This document shows positions 21,176 to 33,134 of a stretch of 64,000 nt of DNA, one piece after another. Numbering within the stretch: position 1 is the first letter of the stretch; every line of letters begins with the position of its first letter. Position numbers and translations under genes: made by a program. The notes under the pieces are model-generated. The model made no database searches and was not told the DNA's origin. It was given only the letters and a program-made list of their open reading frames with translations. This stretch comes from Camillea tinctor (Eukaryota > Ascomycota > Sordariomycetes > Xylariales > Xylariaceae): NCBI GenBank assembly GCA_022578605.1, contig MU394100.1, positions 1-64,000 on the forward strand. The letters are read 5' to 3'.

Positions 21176-22734
21176 ATACTAGAGCCTGCTGAGTCATTCT
21201 GACGTAACAGATGGCCTTCGGTGCTGGGGTTCCTCCAATGGAAATGCGCTAAACCGGCGCAAAGAAGGAGCACCGTGGGATTCGCGCAACTGGGAAGCAG
21301 CACCATGGTTCCTTGAAAAGTGGGAGCATCTAACGGATGGAAGAAATGGGGATATGTGGAGGACAAGTGTTTGGTGGCATTCTATGCGACATGGAACAGA
21401 TATATGATTGACTGAGGAATAGCCCCTTCCTCCCCCCTCCTCCCCCCTTTTCTCTCTACTTATTCTACATCCATTTGTCGGCTCCATAGTGTCCGGGAGT
21501 ATCACTGAATTCACCTACACATACACATGAAAAAAAACAGCTGGAAACCTAAATACTGAGATACATGTAAGCCGAGATTGAGAATATATTCTATATATCA
21601 CGATAACAAGCAATAATATAAAGTAGGGGAAAAAGTAGATAGATGGTGTGCCTAGTAACGCTCCCAGAAATGGGGAAAAGAAGCTCCTTATATATCTTAT
21701 TATGGAGCTTCGCCCCATAGTTTCTGGGAGCGCGCGCACTGACCACTATAGTTCTTTATATTATATTGGTGGCAGCTCCATACTATACTATACTTATCCC
21801 AATAATAGGTAATAATATGAAGTAGAGGAAAAAGTAGATAAGATAGTCTGCCTACTATAAGTATAGCTCTCAGAAATGAGACAAAGAAGCTCTTTATATA
21901 TCTTATTATAGAGCTTCGCCCCATAGTTTCTGAGAGCGAGCGCACTGACCACTATAGATCTTCATATTATATGGGTGGCAGCTCCGTAATACTTTAATCT
22001 TTTTCAACAAGCAGGAGATCTTGGTCTCCTCTATCATATTTGAGAGGAAAATATGCCCTTGAGTTTTAAGTGGGATTATGGAGGACAAGTCCAGTGACCC
22101 ATTTCCTTCTCCGTTCTCCAGCAGCATGAAAAGTAGAATCAATCATGGTAGCTGGGAGATTTTCGGGTACGGGTGCGAATGGAAACCCGATAATCATATT
22201 TCAGTGTATCTTCTAGCTTATACTTGGCAATGACGGGATGATTTCATTCACAAGCCGTACCATAAGAGTGCGCCAACCTGTGGTTGTATCACTATACCAT
22301 TGCATCATTTTATTATTATAGGTTGGTTTTATATTCACAAGTAGTAACAAACCTTACTATAACAAGTAGGTAGTGCCAAGCTAGTTTGATCCTTGTGATG
22401 TACTAGACTACTAGTCCTATAAATTATGGTTACGTGAGCTGCATTAGCATATGTAAAGACCCGCCACATACTGAATAGCATCGTCTCCATTGATCCACAC
22501 GATATTATCAATCTATGTACGAAATTGTAGTACTTAGTCAAATATAGTATTAACTATGGTATCTTTGGCACTGTGTTATATATCTTTGGAATGGTAACTC
22601 GTCGATCTATCAGCATAAGTCTCGGTATTCAGTATGTCTGATGTATTTAGATATATATAGACCTAGTGTAACCCTTAGAAGATATTGTAAAAGGCCTTGC
22701 AACAGCAAGTTATCTCGTTAAACCAGCAATATTC
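21176..22734. other. Intergenic with foldback repeats
   Basis: No supported gene. It contains the tandem foldback pair described separately, then an AT-rich stretch before the alcohol dehydrogenase start at 22735. Confidence 0.6.
21592..21994. repeat. Tandem pair of about 200-bp foldback repeats
   Basis: Two copies sit 206 bp apart. Each holds a long hairpin, 21661-21730 and 21867-21936, whose arms start CTCCCAGAAA in copy 1 and CTCTCAGAAA in copy 2, with matching changes in the opposite arm. Both copies end in a shared tail GCACTGACCACTATAG ... GGTGGCAGCTCC. A third, diverged copy is at 24411-24750. Confidence 0.8.
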
Positions 22735-23709
22735 ATGATGAAAACATTCAGATTTGATGGACCCGATTCTGGTGTCTATCCAGTACATCTCCCGATTCCG
22801 GAACCGGGTGAAGGCCAGGTGTTGATAGCAGTGAAAGCTGCTGGCCTATGCCATTCGGATGCTCACTTCCTCACCGGGCATGAAATCAGCACAGGGTTGA
22901 AACTGCCTATAACCTTAGGCCATGAGGTGGCCGGAACAGTGGTTAAGCTTGGTCCTGGGCCTTCCGTTGTGCAAATAGGCGACCATGTAGCCGTTGCCCT
23001 GCTGTCGCACCCCGCGGAGCAGGCAGATTGGACGACAGCAATTGGGCTTGGCTACGACGGTGGATACGGTGAATATGCCCTCGCTCATAACGATCATCTG
23101 GTCAAGATACCAGAGAATGTGTCCTTCCCCGAGGCCGCCGTAGCCACGGATTCTATCTCAACAGCATACCACGCCGTTCTATCAACAGCACAAGTAACTT
23201 CATCAACAACTGTAGCCATACTTGGCATAGGTGGTCTTGGGATGAACGCTGTCATGATAGCTGCACTTCAGGGTGCTAAAGTTTACGGGGTCGATCTCAA
23301 CACGGCAAAATACGAAGACGCGAAACGGTGTGGCACAATTGCATGCGCAACTACTCTCGAGGCTTTCGCTAATGTCACATTTGACGTAATAATTGACTTC
23401 GTCGGTACCACATCGACGATATCAACCGCTATTTCCGCGGTCAAGATCTCTGGGACTATCGTCGTTGTGGGCCTTGCCAGTTCGACCTTCGAGATCCGGT
23501 CGTCAGAGTTAGTTGTACGGAGCATAACGTTAAAGGGTTCTTTGGGGGCATCGAAAACAGATCTCCTAAATGTGTTAGACCTAATTTCCACAGGTAAAAT
23601 CTCACCCAAGCTCGTCGAAATTCCCTTCGATGATGTTCCAAACGGGTTGAAGGCCCTGGCAGAAAACAAAGTAGAAGGCCGTCTGTTTACCCGACCTTGT
23701 ATCGAATAG
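22735..23709 (+). CDS. Zinc-type alcohol dehydrogenase (MDR family)
   Basis: NAD(P)-dependent medium-chain dehydrogenase, a single exon of 324 residues. The catalytic zinc site is visible: Cys39 in GLCHSDAH, His63-Glu64 in LGHEVAG, and a candidate third ligand Asp139. The cofactor motif GIGGLG spans 164-169, and an aspartate at the end of the next strand (VDLN, about 187) favours NAD. The lobe that normally carries four structural-zinc cysteines is shortened and has none, which accounts for the slightly short length. Two adjacent ATGs open the gene; the second would remove one residue. No intron was found. It could supply an oxidation step to the subtelomeric enzyme set, but its substrate is unknown. 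Confidence 0.9.
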   Translation: MMKTFRFDGPDSGVYPVHLPIPEPGEGQVLIAVKAAGLCHSDAHFLTGHEISTGLKLPITLGHEVAGTVVKLGPGPSVVQIGDHVAVALLSHPAEQADWTTAIGLGYDGGYGEYALAHNDHLVKIPENVSFPEAAVATDSISTAYHAVLSTAQVTSSTTVAILGIGGLGMNAVMIAALQGAKVYGVDLNTAKYEDAKRCGTIACATTLEAFANVTFDVIIDFVGTTSTISTAISAVKISGTIVVVGLASSTFEIRSSELVVRSITLKGSLGASKTDLLNVLDLISTGKISPKLVEIPFDDVPNGLKALAENKVEGRLFTRPCIE

Positions 23710-25551
23710 GAACGAATTCGTTTTGTTTTGTTGGATTCTATATAGCCACTATTAAGATCCTAGTACAGTACTATGTATATAAGCTGATTGGTAAAGGGCA
23801 ATTAACACTTGTTCTTGTCCCCATTGGATTCTGACGCCTCATGCTACCGTTCTCTTACTTGTTTGATGCCAATTCTGCCATTAGAACTTAGCTGCTATAC
23901 CACGGCCAAGAATGACAGATACCACAGTTTAGAAGATGAGAAATAGACGGATTTAAGTTTAGTTAAATATATAAAGCCGTGTTCCGCATATATTAACATG
24001 CGGCGAGTCCTAGATGACCAACCGTATTTTTAACTAGCCTCTATACAATAGTATTTTATTTTGTCTTTCTTGCCTTGGATAATGTTTTAAAACTTACACA
24101 TCAGGCCTTCCTCATACAGCGTAAGAATGAAAACAAACAGGCTTCAAATGCTATCTATATTGCTAGTTCTAAGTCATAATGCGAAGAGCTAGGTAATTAG
24201 GTGTTGCATATGTGCTCTAAGACGACGAGTATTTAGCCTTACCAAAAGGGCATATATTACTTCCTTGCCTGGTACCCAGCAGTAGCAAATTTGATAGTCA
24301 TAGCTTTATTATAAGATTTTATACCTAGTACTACTACATCATGGATATGCATCAGCGCTTCTGTCTTTCTGCAAACTCCATTCCAAATTAGATGAGTTCC
24401 TATAGGTATTATGATAACAGGCAAAATAATAATATGGGAGAAAACGTAGTTAAATAGTGTCCTATACTAATAAGTTCTCAGAAATTAAGAAAAGGTCTTG
24501 ATTGAGGACAAATAGGGACACTCATGAACTAAAATAGATTCACATGTATTATCTAAAATCAAGCAACTGTAATCATGAACCACCTAGTAGGTACTAGGTA
24601 GCATAGTTCATATATAGGGGCCTCCAGCCCCTTATGTGGCTTTAGCCACACTGCCACATCATGGCGCCACACCTCACCAGTCCGCAACTCCTGAAAGGGC
24701 GCACTGGCCACTATCGTTATCTATATGATACGTGTGGCAGCTCAATATCATCTTCTCTCACATTCACCTCAAAAATGCCAACACTAACAGCCGATACCAG
24801 CAGCTATGGCCCGTCAGTCTGACAATCCAATCTTAGCTTAACATATATGATAATTACATATAATGACAACTTAAAGAGCTACCTAAATTGTAATAAGCCA
24901 CTTTCAATGCACTAACACTTATTTTTCTTGCTGTGGCGATTGACCCCTATATCGTACGCCATACTTACAGCTTTCCTTCAGAGTTTATCTTAGACTAATA
25001 ATCAGTTACAATGAACATTTCCTCTGCCAATAGCAGCATACTTATGAAGCCGATGAGACTTCAAAATTGTAGCATTTTAGATCAATGATATACCTGGGTA
25101 GATAGAGGTGGGCAGTGCTATTAACGTATGAAAAACCTTGAGATAAGGTAAGATAGCAGAGGTACTGTTGACTTGCTCTTTGAAAGTACATATTCCATGT
25201 CTTATAACGTGATTGGTTGTCTCTTGTTAGGATCCGGTTTGCCGGCAGCATGTCGTGACATTGATGTGTGGGGTCGTTATTGAATCCCGAAGTGATCCAC
25301 CAGTTTTCCCCTCAAAGCAACCTTGGCTGAATTATTGACTATCAGTTCGCTATATTCCAGCCTCTGACATCCTATCATGCTCTTTAAAGAAGAGCCATAT
25401 TCGGGGTCGGAGTTCAATCATCTCGCATACACAAGACATATGGTCCAAGTCACGGAAGATTCTTAACCTCCCATAAGTTATAACAGGGGCAATTCATCCC
25501 ACCTGTTCCATCGCATTTTCAATTTCAAGACATCAAGCTACAGCTGCACTT
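23710..25551. other. Intergenic, alcohol dehydrogenase to PxpA
   Basis: No supported gene. It includes one diverged copy of the foldback repeat at 24411-24750. Confidence 0.6.
24411..24750. repeat. Third, diverged copy of the foldback repeat family
   Basis: It shares the left part (AATAATATGGGAGAAAA ... TTCTCAGAAAT) and the right tail (GGGCGCACTGGCCACTAT ... GTGGCAGCTC) with the repeats at 21592-21994. About 180 extra bases separate the two, so the hairpin is interrupted. Confidence 0.6.
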
Positions 25552-26424
25552 ATGGGTCGGACTATAGAGATAAATTGTGACATGGGAGAAGGTTTCGGGA
25601 GGTGGAAGATGGTAAGCCGAGTTGTGCTATATTTCTATATCAAAAGCAGTACCCGAGCTGACTTTATTGTGGTAGGGTCCAGACGAGGAGCTTATGCAGT
25701 ATGTCGACGTCGCCAATGTTGCTTGTGGATTTCATGCTGGTGATCCGAGCATCATGAGAAGCACGGTTTGTCTAGCAAAAAAATACAATATCCAAATTGG
25801 AGCACACCCTGGTCTTCAAGGTCAGTATATGGCCAACGTTTCTCTTATCGAATTCTGTTCCTCAGCTGATCACTCCGCAAAGATTTGATTGGGTTCGGTA
25901 GAAGAAGAATGAATGTCAACCCCGAAGATATGTATGCCATGATCCTCTATCAAGTCGGAGCACTCAAGGCCATACTAGAAGCCGAGGGTATGACGCTCAA
26001 TCACGTTAAACCTCATGGAGAATTATTCTTTTATATGCATCGGGATGGTAAAATTATGGATGCAGTTCTTCGAGCAGTAAGGAGCTTCAACGTACCCATT
26101 TACGGGATCCCCAATGAAGCTCAAATACTAGCATGTCAACGGCTTGGGATTGATTTCAGGTTTGAATTCTATCCGGATATTGATTATAATGACTCTGGCA
26201 GTTTGGTTCCGGTGTCAGAGTCAGTTGCAACAACCCCTCAGCTAATCGGGGAACGTATTCGCAAGTTCGCGTTAGAGGATATTGTACTCAGTAATTCTGG
26301 TTCTACAGTCCCGCTAGGGTTTTCCAGTGGCCCGTTTAGCATATGCATCCACTCAGACTTACCCCAAGCTCTAGAGAATGCACAGGTAGCTCGAGAAGTT
26401 GTATCAAAGTTGAGTGAGAATTAG
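25552..26424 (+). CDS. PxpA-type 5-oxoprolinase subunit (LamB/YcsF family)
   Basis: Exons 25552-25611, 25676-25820 and 25883-26424 join in phase to 248 residues, the usual length of the family. Conserved blocks are [12 protein letters not shown] at the N-terminus, [21 protein letters not shown] followed across the second intron by DLIGFGRRR, and HVKPHGELF. In bacteria PxpA works with PxpB and PxpC to open the 5-oxoproline ring at the cost of ATP. Here the only PxpB- and PxpC-like domains lie in the large biotin enzyme encoded tail-to-tail 169 bp away. That makes a shared pathway likely but not proven. No targeting signal is evident. Confidence 0.92.
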
Positions 26425-26593
26425 GTGGAATTTGACGATCTTTAATCGTAGCTTTTAGTGAGAAGTGTACATGATTCAATGATCTCTCATATGCGTTTGT
26501 TCACCAGGTATTATCAAATTAAATCCGAGTACAAAGCTTACCGTGTGCTGTATTTGCCAATTTAAGCAGACGATACTCTAATGATAGTTGACT

Positions 26594-29500
26594 CTAGTTT
26601 CCCTCCCTAAGGGTCAGTATAATCTGGCCCGGGGACACAAACGCGCCAGGTTTTACCCAAACCCTGTCAACGATCATCCCCTTGAGTCCTGAATCTACCT
26701 TGACTGCCATCTCCATCTTCATCGCTTCGAGAACCACAAGGGTGTCCAACTCTGCCACCATATCGCCTTCCTTAACTTCTACCTTCCAAACTTTGGCTTC
26801 GTGGTTTGATACAACTTGCCTCACCCCTTCCTCTGCTGAATTGACCAGGTTTTCTTGTAATCGCTCTTTTTCGGCTTCTTCTTGCTCTTTCTTCCATTCA
26901 GCATAAAGACTGTCTTCTCGCGCCTTCAAGACAGACGCAGCTGCATTCTGATGCTTCTGGAACTCGAGCACATCAGTGGTGGCAAGCGATATAGTCTCAT
27001 GATCTAATTCTGCCTGTACGTCGAAGAGAATTCCGGACGTCTCAATCTGATAGATTCCGGCATCAAATTGCTTCTCTAGTGTATCAAAAGTGGGAACATC
27101 CACTTCATAAAATGTAACTATATCGAAAGGCTCACACAGCCATGGATTACCATTTGCGAAGTTCGGTTTCAAGCCGTAAGTATCCCATACGGCCAACGTC
27201 TTAGCAACGAGCATGTAACCACCAGGATGATCATCGGGGTAAATACAAAATAAAGAACCACCAAGCCCAATAGTCCCTTTAGGCGTGAACACTCTACTGG
27301 GGTTATATTTCTGTGCAACGAGTCGGCTGAGGGGATCGAGAGGAAGCAGAATGGGCAGTCCTGACATAAAACCCACGGCAACTACGACAAATCGGGTTCT
27401 CCTAAGGATATCGAAAACGGAATCTCGTCTTGGAAGGCCATTGTTTTCCTGTATATAAGTAACATTATCTGGAAGGTATGCTGCTCCTGCTCGCTGAGTA
27501 GCAGCATATCTATCTTGAGCCTCCTGTATAGTAGGGTGGTTGAATACAATAGGAAGCCTCAATTCGCGACTAGGTATGGAGCCGTGCTGGTGGTCAACGG
27601 CGTCCCTCGCTTTCTCTATCAGTGATATCACTGAGTCTTGGGTTATATGCTCTGGGCTATATTCGATCATGATTGCTACATCCGAGTCAGTTATCATTCT
27701 TCACTCGCCCAACAATTCGTGAAGACCGTACAGCTGATATTCACTTGGACAAATATGCCTGCATCTCCAGTTCGACTGAGGGCTCGAGCAAGTAGATTAG
27801 CCCGTATCGATGTCGCAAGACTCGCAACTTGGGTTCCAATGTCGACAATTACGAAACGATCTGCACCCTATGATAAAGGATTAGAATATGTATATAGATA
27901 CCCGGAAACGATTAGTGTACGTACCTGGCGTATCGTCAATTTATTTGATTCATTTCCTGTCTCTATTACCTTAAGAATAGATCGGGATGTTTCCAAAGGT
28001 AGTGAGGGGTCCAAACACAATGCGGCAGGATCAATACCGTTATCCATGGAAGATATAATACTACTTATGGCTTTTATATACGAGCTGATCCTGGTTGCAA
28101 GCTCACGTGCTGATGCATAAGATACCGGGTGCAGAAAGAAGGTATCCCCTGGCTTTAGTTGACCTAGTTTCCACAGCTCTGCAGATACCACGGTAGAAGA
28201 GCAAATGAATCCGCCGAGCCCTGGTGCATCTTTGGGGAATATAACCGCGCTATCACCAGTCCAGTTCACCCCCCCAGGAGATGGATAGGGGTAATCAACG
28301 ACATTACTTGGATGAGCACCCCCTACTCCTCCATCGGCCCGAGCCCATTCCGGCGCAGGTCCAATGAGCCGTATTCCTGTCCTACTTGAGTTGTGACTGA
28401 CTTTCCACTCAGTATTGTACAGTTTATCACGACCAGAAGCTGTAATATAGTCATCGGAGTCATGAGGCCCTTGCATCACATAAAGGACATTCGTATCCAG
28501 TTTTGGTATGTACGCCGCTGGTAAGGTATAGTCGATAGATGCCTTCTCGTTTCCGTAAGCTGGAGCTATCTCGAGATAATCGCCGTGTCGTAATTGTCGG
28601 CCCTAGGGAAAAGGTTCAGCAAAATTAAACGCCCGAATTCCAAACCTATCGGATCAAGATTGTCATTACCTGGAGGCCCCCCATGCCTAAGCTAGGGGTC
28701 GTGGATTTGGAGCCTAGCCATACCGGTCTGTGGATGTCAGCAACCTTGAATTCAGGCATATAACCAAGTAAGAATTCATCTTACATCTCTGGAAAGCCTC
28801 CCTTTATTGCTATGTAACATCGGCAACCAGCATCGACTACATTTCCAACTTCAAGTTTCTGGGATGCCCGGACATTGATTCTAGACCACATAGGCTGAGG
28901 CTTGCCATCTAAATTCACCTCAAACGGGGCACCGCATATAGCCACGATAGCTCCACTATGGAAAATCAGCTGTGGCCCTACCATTGTAACCTCCAATACC
29001 TCCACGTGAGGGTCATTTCCAACCAAAAGATTTGCAACTATGGTGAACTTAGCGCTACATACCAGACACAGTAGCATGATACTTACCATGAGATGATATC
29101 TCATCCATAGGTCCACTCCTAGGAACCCCATAGCCCTTCTGAACACGACCTGGCAATTGCTGGATCGTAGAAAGGCCACCTGGAGAGATGACTTCAATCA
29201 TTGCTGGGTGGAACTCAAGGTTGTTTTGAAGGAAGTTCGTCAACGTGAGTCCTCGTATAAACCCTTTCTAGTATTAGCGTAACCTACTTCTCTACTTTGA
29301 TAATTAGTACTACCCTCGGATTCAATAATAGCTCTGAGAAAAGATTTGTTCGTAATAATCCCCCCAACTACCACTTCTGTCAGAGCCCTTTTCATTTCTT
29401 TGATAGCAGAAGGTCTATCAAGGCCATGCACCATGATTTTTGCTATGAGAGGATCTAGAGATATGATTAGAAATAGGACCATCATATTCGAGACGAACAA

Positions 29501-30946
29501 TAATCACCGAAATATGACCCGATTGTTGTGCCAGCTTGCACCCAAGTATCGACACGTATAGAGTCACCCATAGGCCATTGCGCTTCCTGGATTGTCCCCG
29601 TGCTTGGATAAAAGCCTGCTACCGGATTTTCTGAGTAAAGACGCAGCTCAATAGCGGCACCCTCGGGTCCTTCTTTTTGTAGTGAAAGCAGTTGATCGTC
29701 AGGAATTCCGCCTTTGCCGCGTAGCTGATACTCAGCTTGGTGGAGCATTAGGTGCAATAAATCCACGCCATAGCACATCTCGGTAATGCCATGTTCGACC
29801 TGGAGACGAGTGTTCATCTCGAGGAAGAAGAATGCACCAGACTCGTCATCTACTAGAAACTCAACTGTGCCCGCAGACATGTATTTGATAGATCTAGCTA
29901 GAGCTACAGCTGACGACGTGAGCTTGACCCGCATATCGATGTTACCACTCACATATGGGCTCGGGCATTCTTCTATAACCTTTAGGGTATTAGATAGGAA
30001 CATTTTATCATAACTTTAGGAATCACTTACTTTTTGGTGTCGTCTCTGAATGCTACATTCCCGTTCGCCAAAGTGAATCACGTTGCTACCATTCCCAAAA
30101 ACCTAGAATTGACTGTTATTATATCCCTCGCACTAAATCAAAATCATGTTATACAATAGGCGTATAGCCCCTGGGTTTCATCTTACTTGGACTTCAATGT
30201 GATGACTGTTTGGGTAATAACGTTCCAGAAACACGCCTGAATTTGCAAAAAGCTCTTTCGATCGCGCGAGGACAGAGCTAAATGCTGCTACAACTTCATC
30301 CTTTGAATAGCATATTTGCATGCCCATTCCGCCGCCTCCTCCAGACGCCTTCAGCATGACCTACATCATGGGACATCAGGAGACATCAGTTTTTATTAAG
30401 CCGCTGTTACAAAAGCCAACTTACAGGGTATCCTATTTCCTCAGCAGCTCTCATAGCATCATCAGAGTCATTCAGCAACCCCGAACCGGGAACTATTGGG
30501 ATACCTGCTTCCTGTGCAAGCTTCCGAGCATGGTGTTTAAGTCCCATAGCCTCAATCGTAGAGTGATCTGGCCCGATAAAGATCATGCCATTTTCAAACA
30601 CCCTTCGGGCAAACTCTGGGTTTTCACTAAGAAATCCATATCCCGGGAAAACACTGTCAATGCTCTCCTGTCTACAAATTTCGATGATAGAATCTCTAGT
30701 ATGTTCAAATCAGCACAAGGCAATGACATTTTCCAACTCCATAAAACCATCTTACATATTAGTATATGCCTTTGGGCCCTCTTCCTCCAACATGATACTT
30801 TTGTCCGCTAGTCGTGCGTGTAATGAGCCAGCATCTGCTCGGGTGAACATTGCGACAGTCTGTACAGATAGTTGCCGGCAAGCATTGATGCAGCGAACAG
30901 CTATTTCGCCTCTATTAGCGACAAGCACGCGATGAAGTTGTCGCAT
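26594..30946 (-). CDS. Urea-carboxylase-like multidomain biotin enzyme (BC-AHS2-AHS1-BCCP)
   Basis: Twelve exons: 30946-30756, 30695-30425, 30360-30187, 30102-30031, 29979-29508, 29454-29314, 29263-29087, 29037-28785, 28727-28670, 28602-27925, 27867-27732, 27675-26594. All join in phase to 1234 residues. Residues 1-445 are a biotin carboxylase (RVLVANRGEIAVR; ATP-grasp glycine loop KASGGGGGMGM near 158; LEMNTRLQVEH). About 455-828 is the AHS2/PxpC carboxyltransferase half (VISPGGLSTIQ, GVPRSGPMD, SKSTTPSLGMGGLQ). About 830-1085 is AHS1/PxpB (PLDPLSRLVAQKYNPSR, GTIGLGG). A Lys/Glu-rich linker leads to a biotinyl domain with EAMKM, biotin lysine about 1194. Length and order match urea carboxylase without an allophanate hydrolase part. 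The start at 30946 is the ATG six codons after an in-frame TTG. The carboxylated substrate could be urea, 5-oxoproline or another amide. Confidence 0.92.
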
Positions 30947-31850
30947 TATGACTATGATATGCAATAGTCAAGTTCCAATCAATGTCGGTTACTAGATTTA
31001 GAGTATCATAATTTAGTAGTAGAACAACGACCGTGATAGAGGAACTAGATATAAACTGCTGCGAGCGACCCCAATTCCTTAAATAACCTGCCGTCCTAGA
31101 CTAATCACCCAATCACTTGAACGTGACTTGAACATAAATATCTGAGCTACTGCACCCTCACCCTGGTTTATGCATATCACACTGATAAGTATATGATACA
31201 AAGGTCATACGAGCTGCGGGCTACGGCATTGCAGCATATAATGCTTGCAGGGGCACTTCAGCACATTGGTCCGGGCGGAGGGATACTGGCAACAAGTCGA
31301 GTTTCTGCTCTCTTCCATTGAAAGGATTTGAGTGTTTAACGATAAGAGTTGCCATAAGTTCCCGAGATCTACAAAGTGTATACCGTTTAGAGTATAAAAG
31401 TAAGCGCCTTAGTTTATCATAGGTTATCTAGCCTGCTCGCAGCTTATTTTAATGTAGACGTGTGCCGGCCGTGACAGCGTGAGTCGACCTATCTACCAGC
31501 CAACCAACGTATCCAACCCGGCAGCCCTGGATAGATATGCATTAGACAATACTCCCTGTCCCTGTTCCTTCGCCACGGCCACTGGTTAAGCAGAGGATGA
31601 AATCATGCTTGAGGAGATATGTACGTACATACAACATGTCTCTTAAATAGGAGAGAATGACCTAATAAGAATGATCAAAGCTTCAGCAACTCTTCCAGAA
31701 GTACTCCACTCGTTATGTTACCTTTACCGGCCGCCCGGGTGCCAACTTTAAGTATATTAACAGAAAAATGAGCCACATATCATATCAGATAGGCAGAAAA
31801 AGAAAAATAACAGAATTTCTAGAATAGGATTGATAAAAAATAAAAAATAT
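30947..31850. other. Intergenic, upstream of the biotin enzyme
   Basis: This holds the promoter side of the biotin-enzyme gene and the Pol III terminator of the first tRNA (runs of five to six T on the minus strand just before 31851). No coding gene seen. Confidence 0.6.
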
Positions 31851-31944
31851 GGTCAGTATGAGGGTCGAACTCATGACCTTCGCATTACTTGATACAACTG
31901 TCATTGTATTAGTACGACGCTCTAACCAACTGAGCTAACCGACC
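31851..31944 (-). tRNA. tRNA-Ile (anticodon AAT), with intron
   Basis: The minus strand folds as a tRNA: acceptor GGTCGGT/ACTGACC, D-arm GCTC/GAGC, anticodon stem TCGTA/TGCGA, loop CTAATAA with AAT anticodon, T-arm with TTCGACC. A 21-nt intron (31886-31906) sits one base after the anticodon, the canonical place, leaving a 73-nt mature body. AAT is read as inosine-AT. Confidence 0.95.
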
Positions 31945-33040
31945 GTGACAGAGTCGAAGTGCAATAATTATATTACACACTTAACTTCACCACTGCGTTG
32001 AAACATGTTATCCAGTTTCCACAAGCCGTCTAAACATCAAAGGTTTAAATATAGCAAGTATACATGCATTCTGCAGTGTTTAAAGGAGTGTGGAGACAAA
32101 AGACATATGCCAATTGTCTTTTAACAATTAGCTCTTATATAGCCGTGACAAGGAGTTCTATAGTAGTAATGCAAAAATGACAGTAATCACTATTAAGATA
32201 AACACGGGTATGTCGTTGCTGGGACCGTCGCTCAACAATAACCCCTCTTTAGCATCTATCGAGAGCTTAAAGATAAAACAGCCACAAGCACTAAGCGCTG
32301 GCTTAACGGTTCTTATTTTCATTATATGTATAAAAAATACTCTTAATAGATCAGACGAAAAAAGAACACAGGGGTAAAGACTGGCATGGGGATCGGTTAG
32401 AGCAGCCGTCAATATAGTCCTTATTATTGCTATAATAGGCGCCTAACAAAGACTTTTCAGTCAAAACGTTTTCTTATCCTTATTTGTACTCAAGTAGCAG
32501 TACAGCCAATTTCAAGTGTTTTCAATGAACTCAAAAATTGGGAACATCATAAATTGAGCGTTTCACACCTACCCTCTTCAACCTACAGGGCCGTTGCATA
32601 GATATGTTACGCCCCAGGATTGATGGGTAACATAATATAGAATTGGGATCCAATGACCGAATGGTCATTGGGAGAACCTTTTGGCCTCATGGTATGGTGG
32701 TGTTGCCCAATACACTGTCGTAAGAAGATACCGGTAAAGGCGAGCTAAAGGAACAGAGGCGGTGCTTTAAAGCTAGAGACGGAACAAATATCTCTCTTGC
32801 CTTATTATAAAGCAGAGTGTTACCAGGGACCAAGCAAGTGGTTAGGTAATCAATACGTTGCTGTGCGAGGAACTGACTACAACTAGGTATGGATCCATGT
32901 CACTGTTACCTATAATATACAGGAAACCTTCTTTGTTCCTTCCTAACCCCTGACACAGAGCCTCCTTGGTGGAAAAAAAATGGAGGGGGAAAAATAAAGA
33001 ATAGATTGTAAAAGGAATGAAGTAGCAAAAGGAAAGTTAT
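31945..33040. other. Spacer between the tRNA-Ile genes
   Basis: No supported gene. Short frames overlap on both strands at 32158-32412 but have no domain and lie in low-complexity sequence. Confidence 0.6.
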
Positions 33041-33134
33041 GGTCAGTATGAGGGTCGAACTCATGACCTTCGCATCACTTGATACAACTTGCGTTGTATT
33101 AGTACGACGCTCTAACCAACTGAGCTAACCGACC
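33041..33134 (-). tRNA. tRNA-Ile (anticodon AAT), with intron, second copy
   Basis: The mature body is the same as in the gene at 31851-31944. The 21-nt intron (33076-33096) differs at several bases, all of the differences lying in the intron. A TTTT terminator follows on the minus strand. The two genes are about 1.1 kb apart in the same orientation. Confidence 0.95.
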
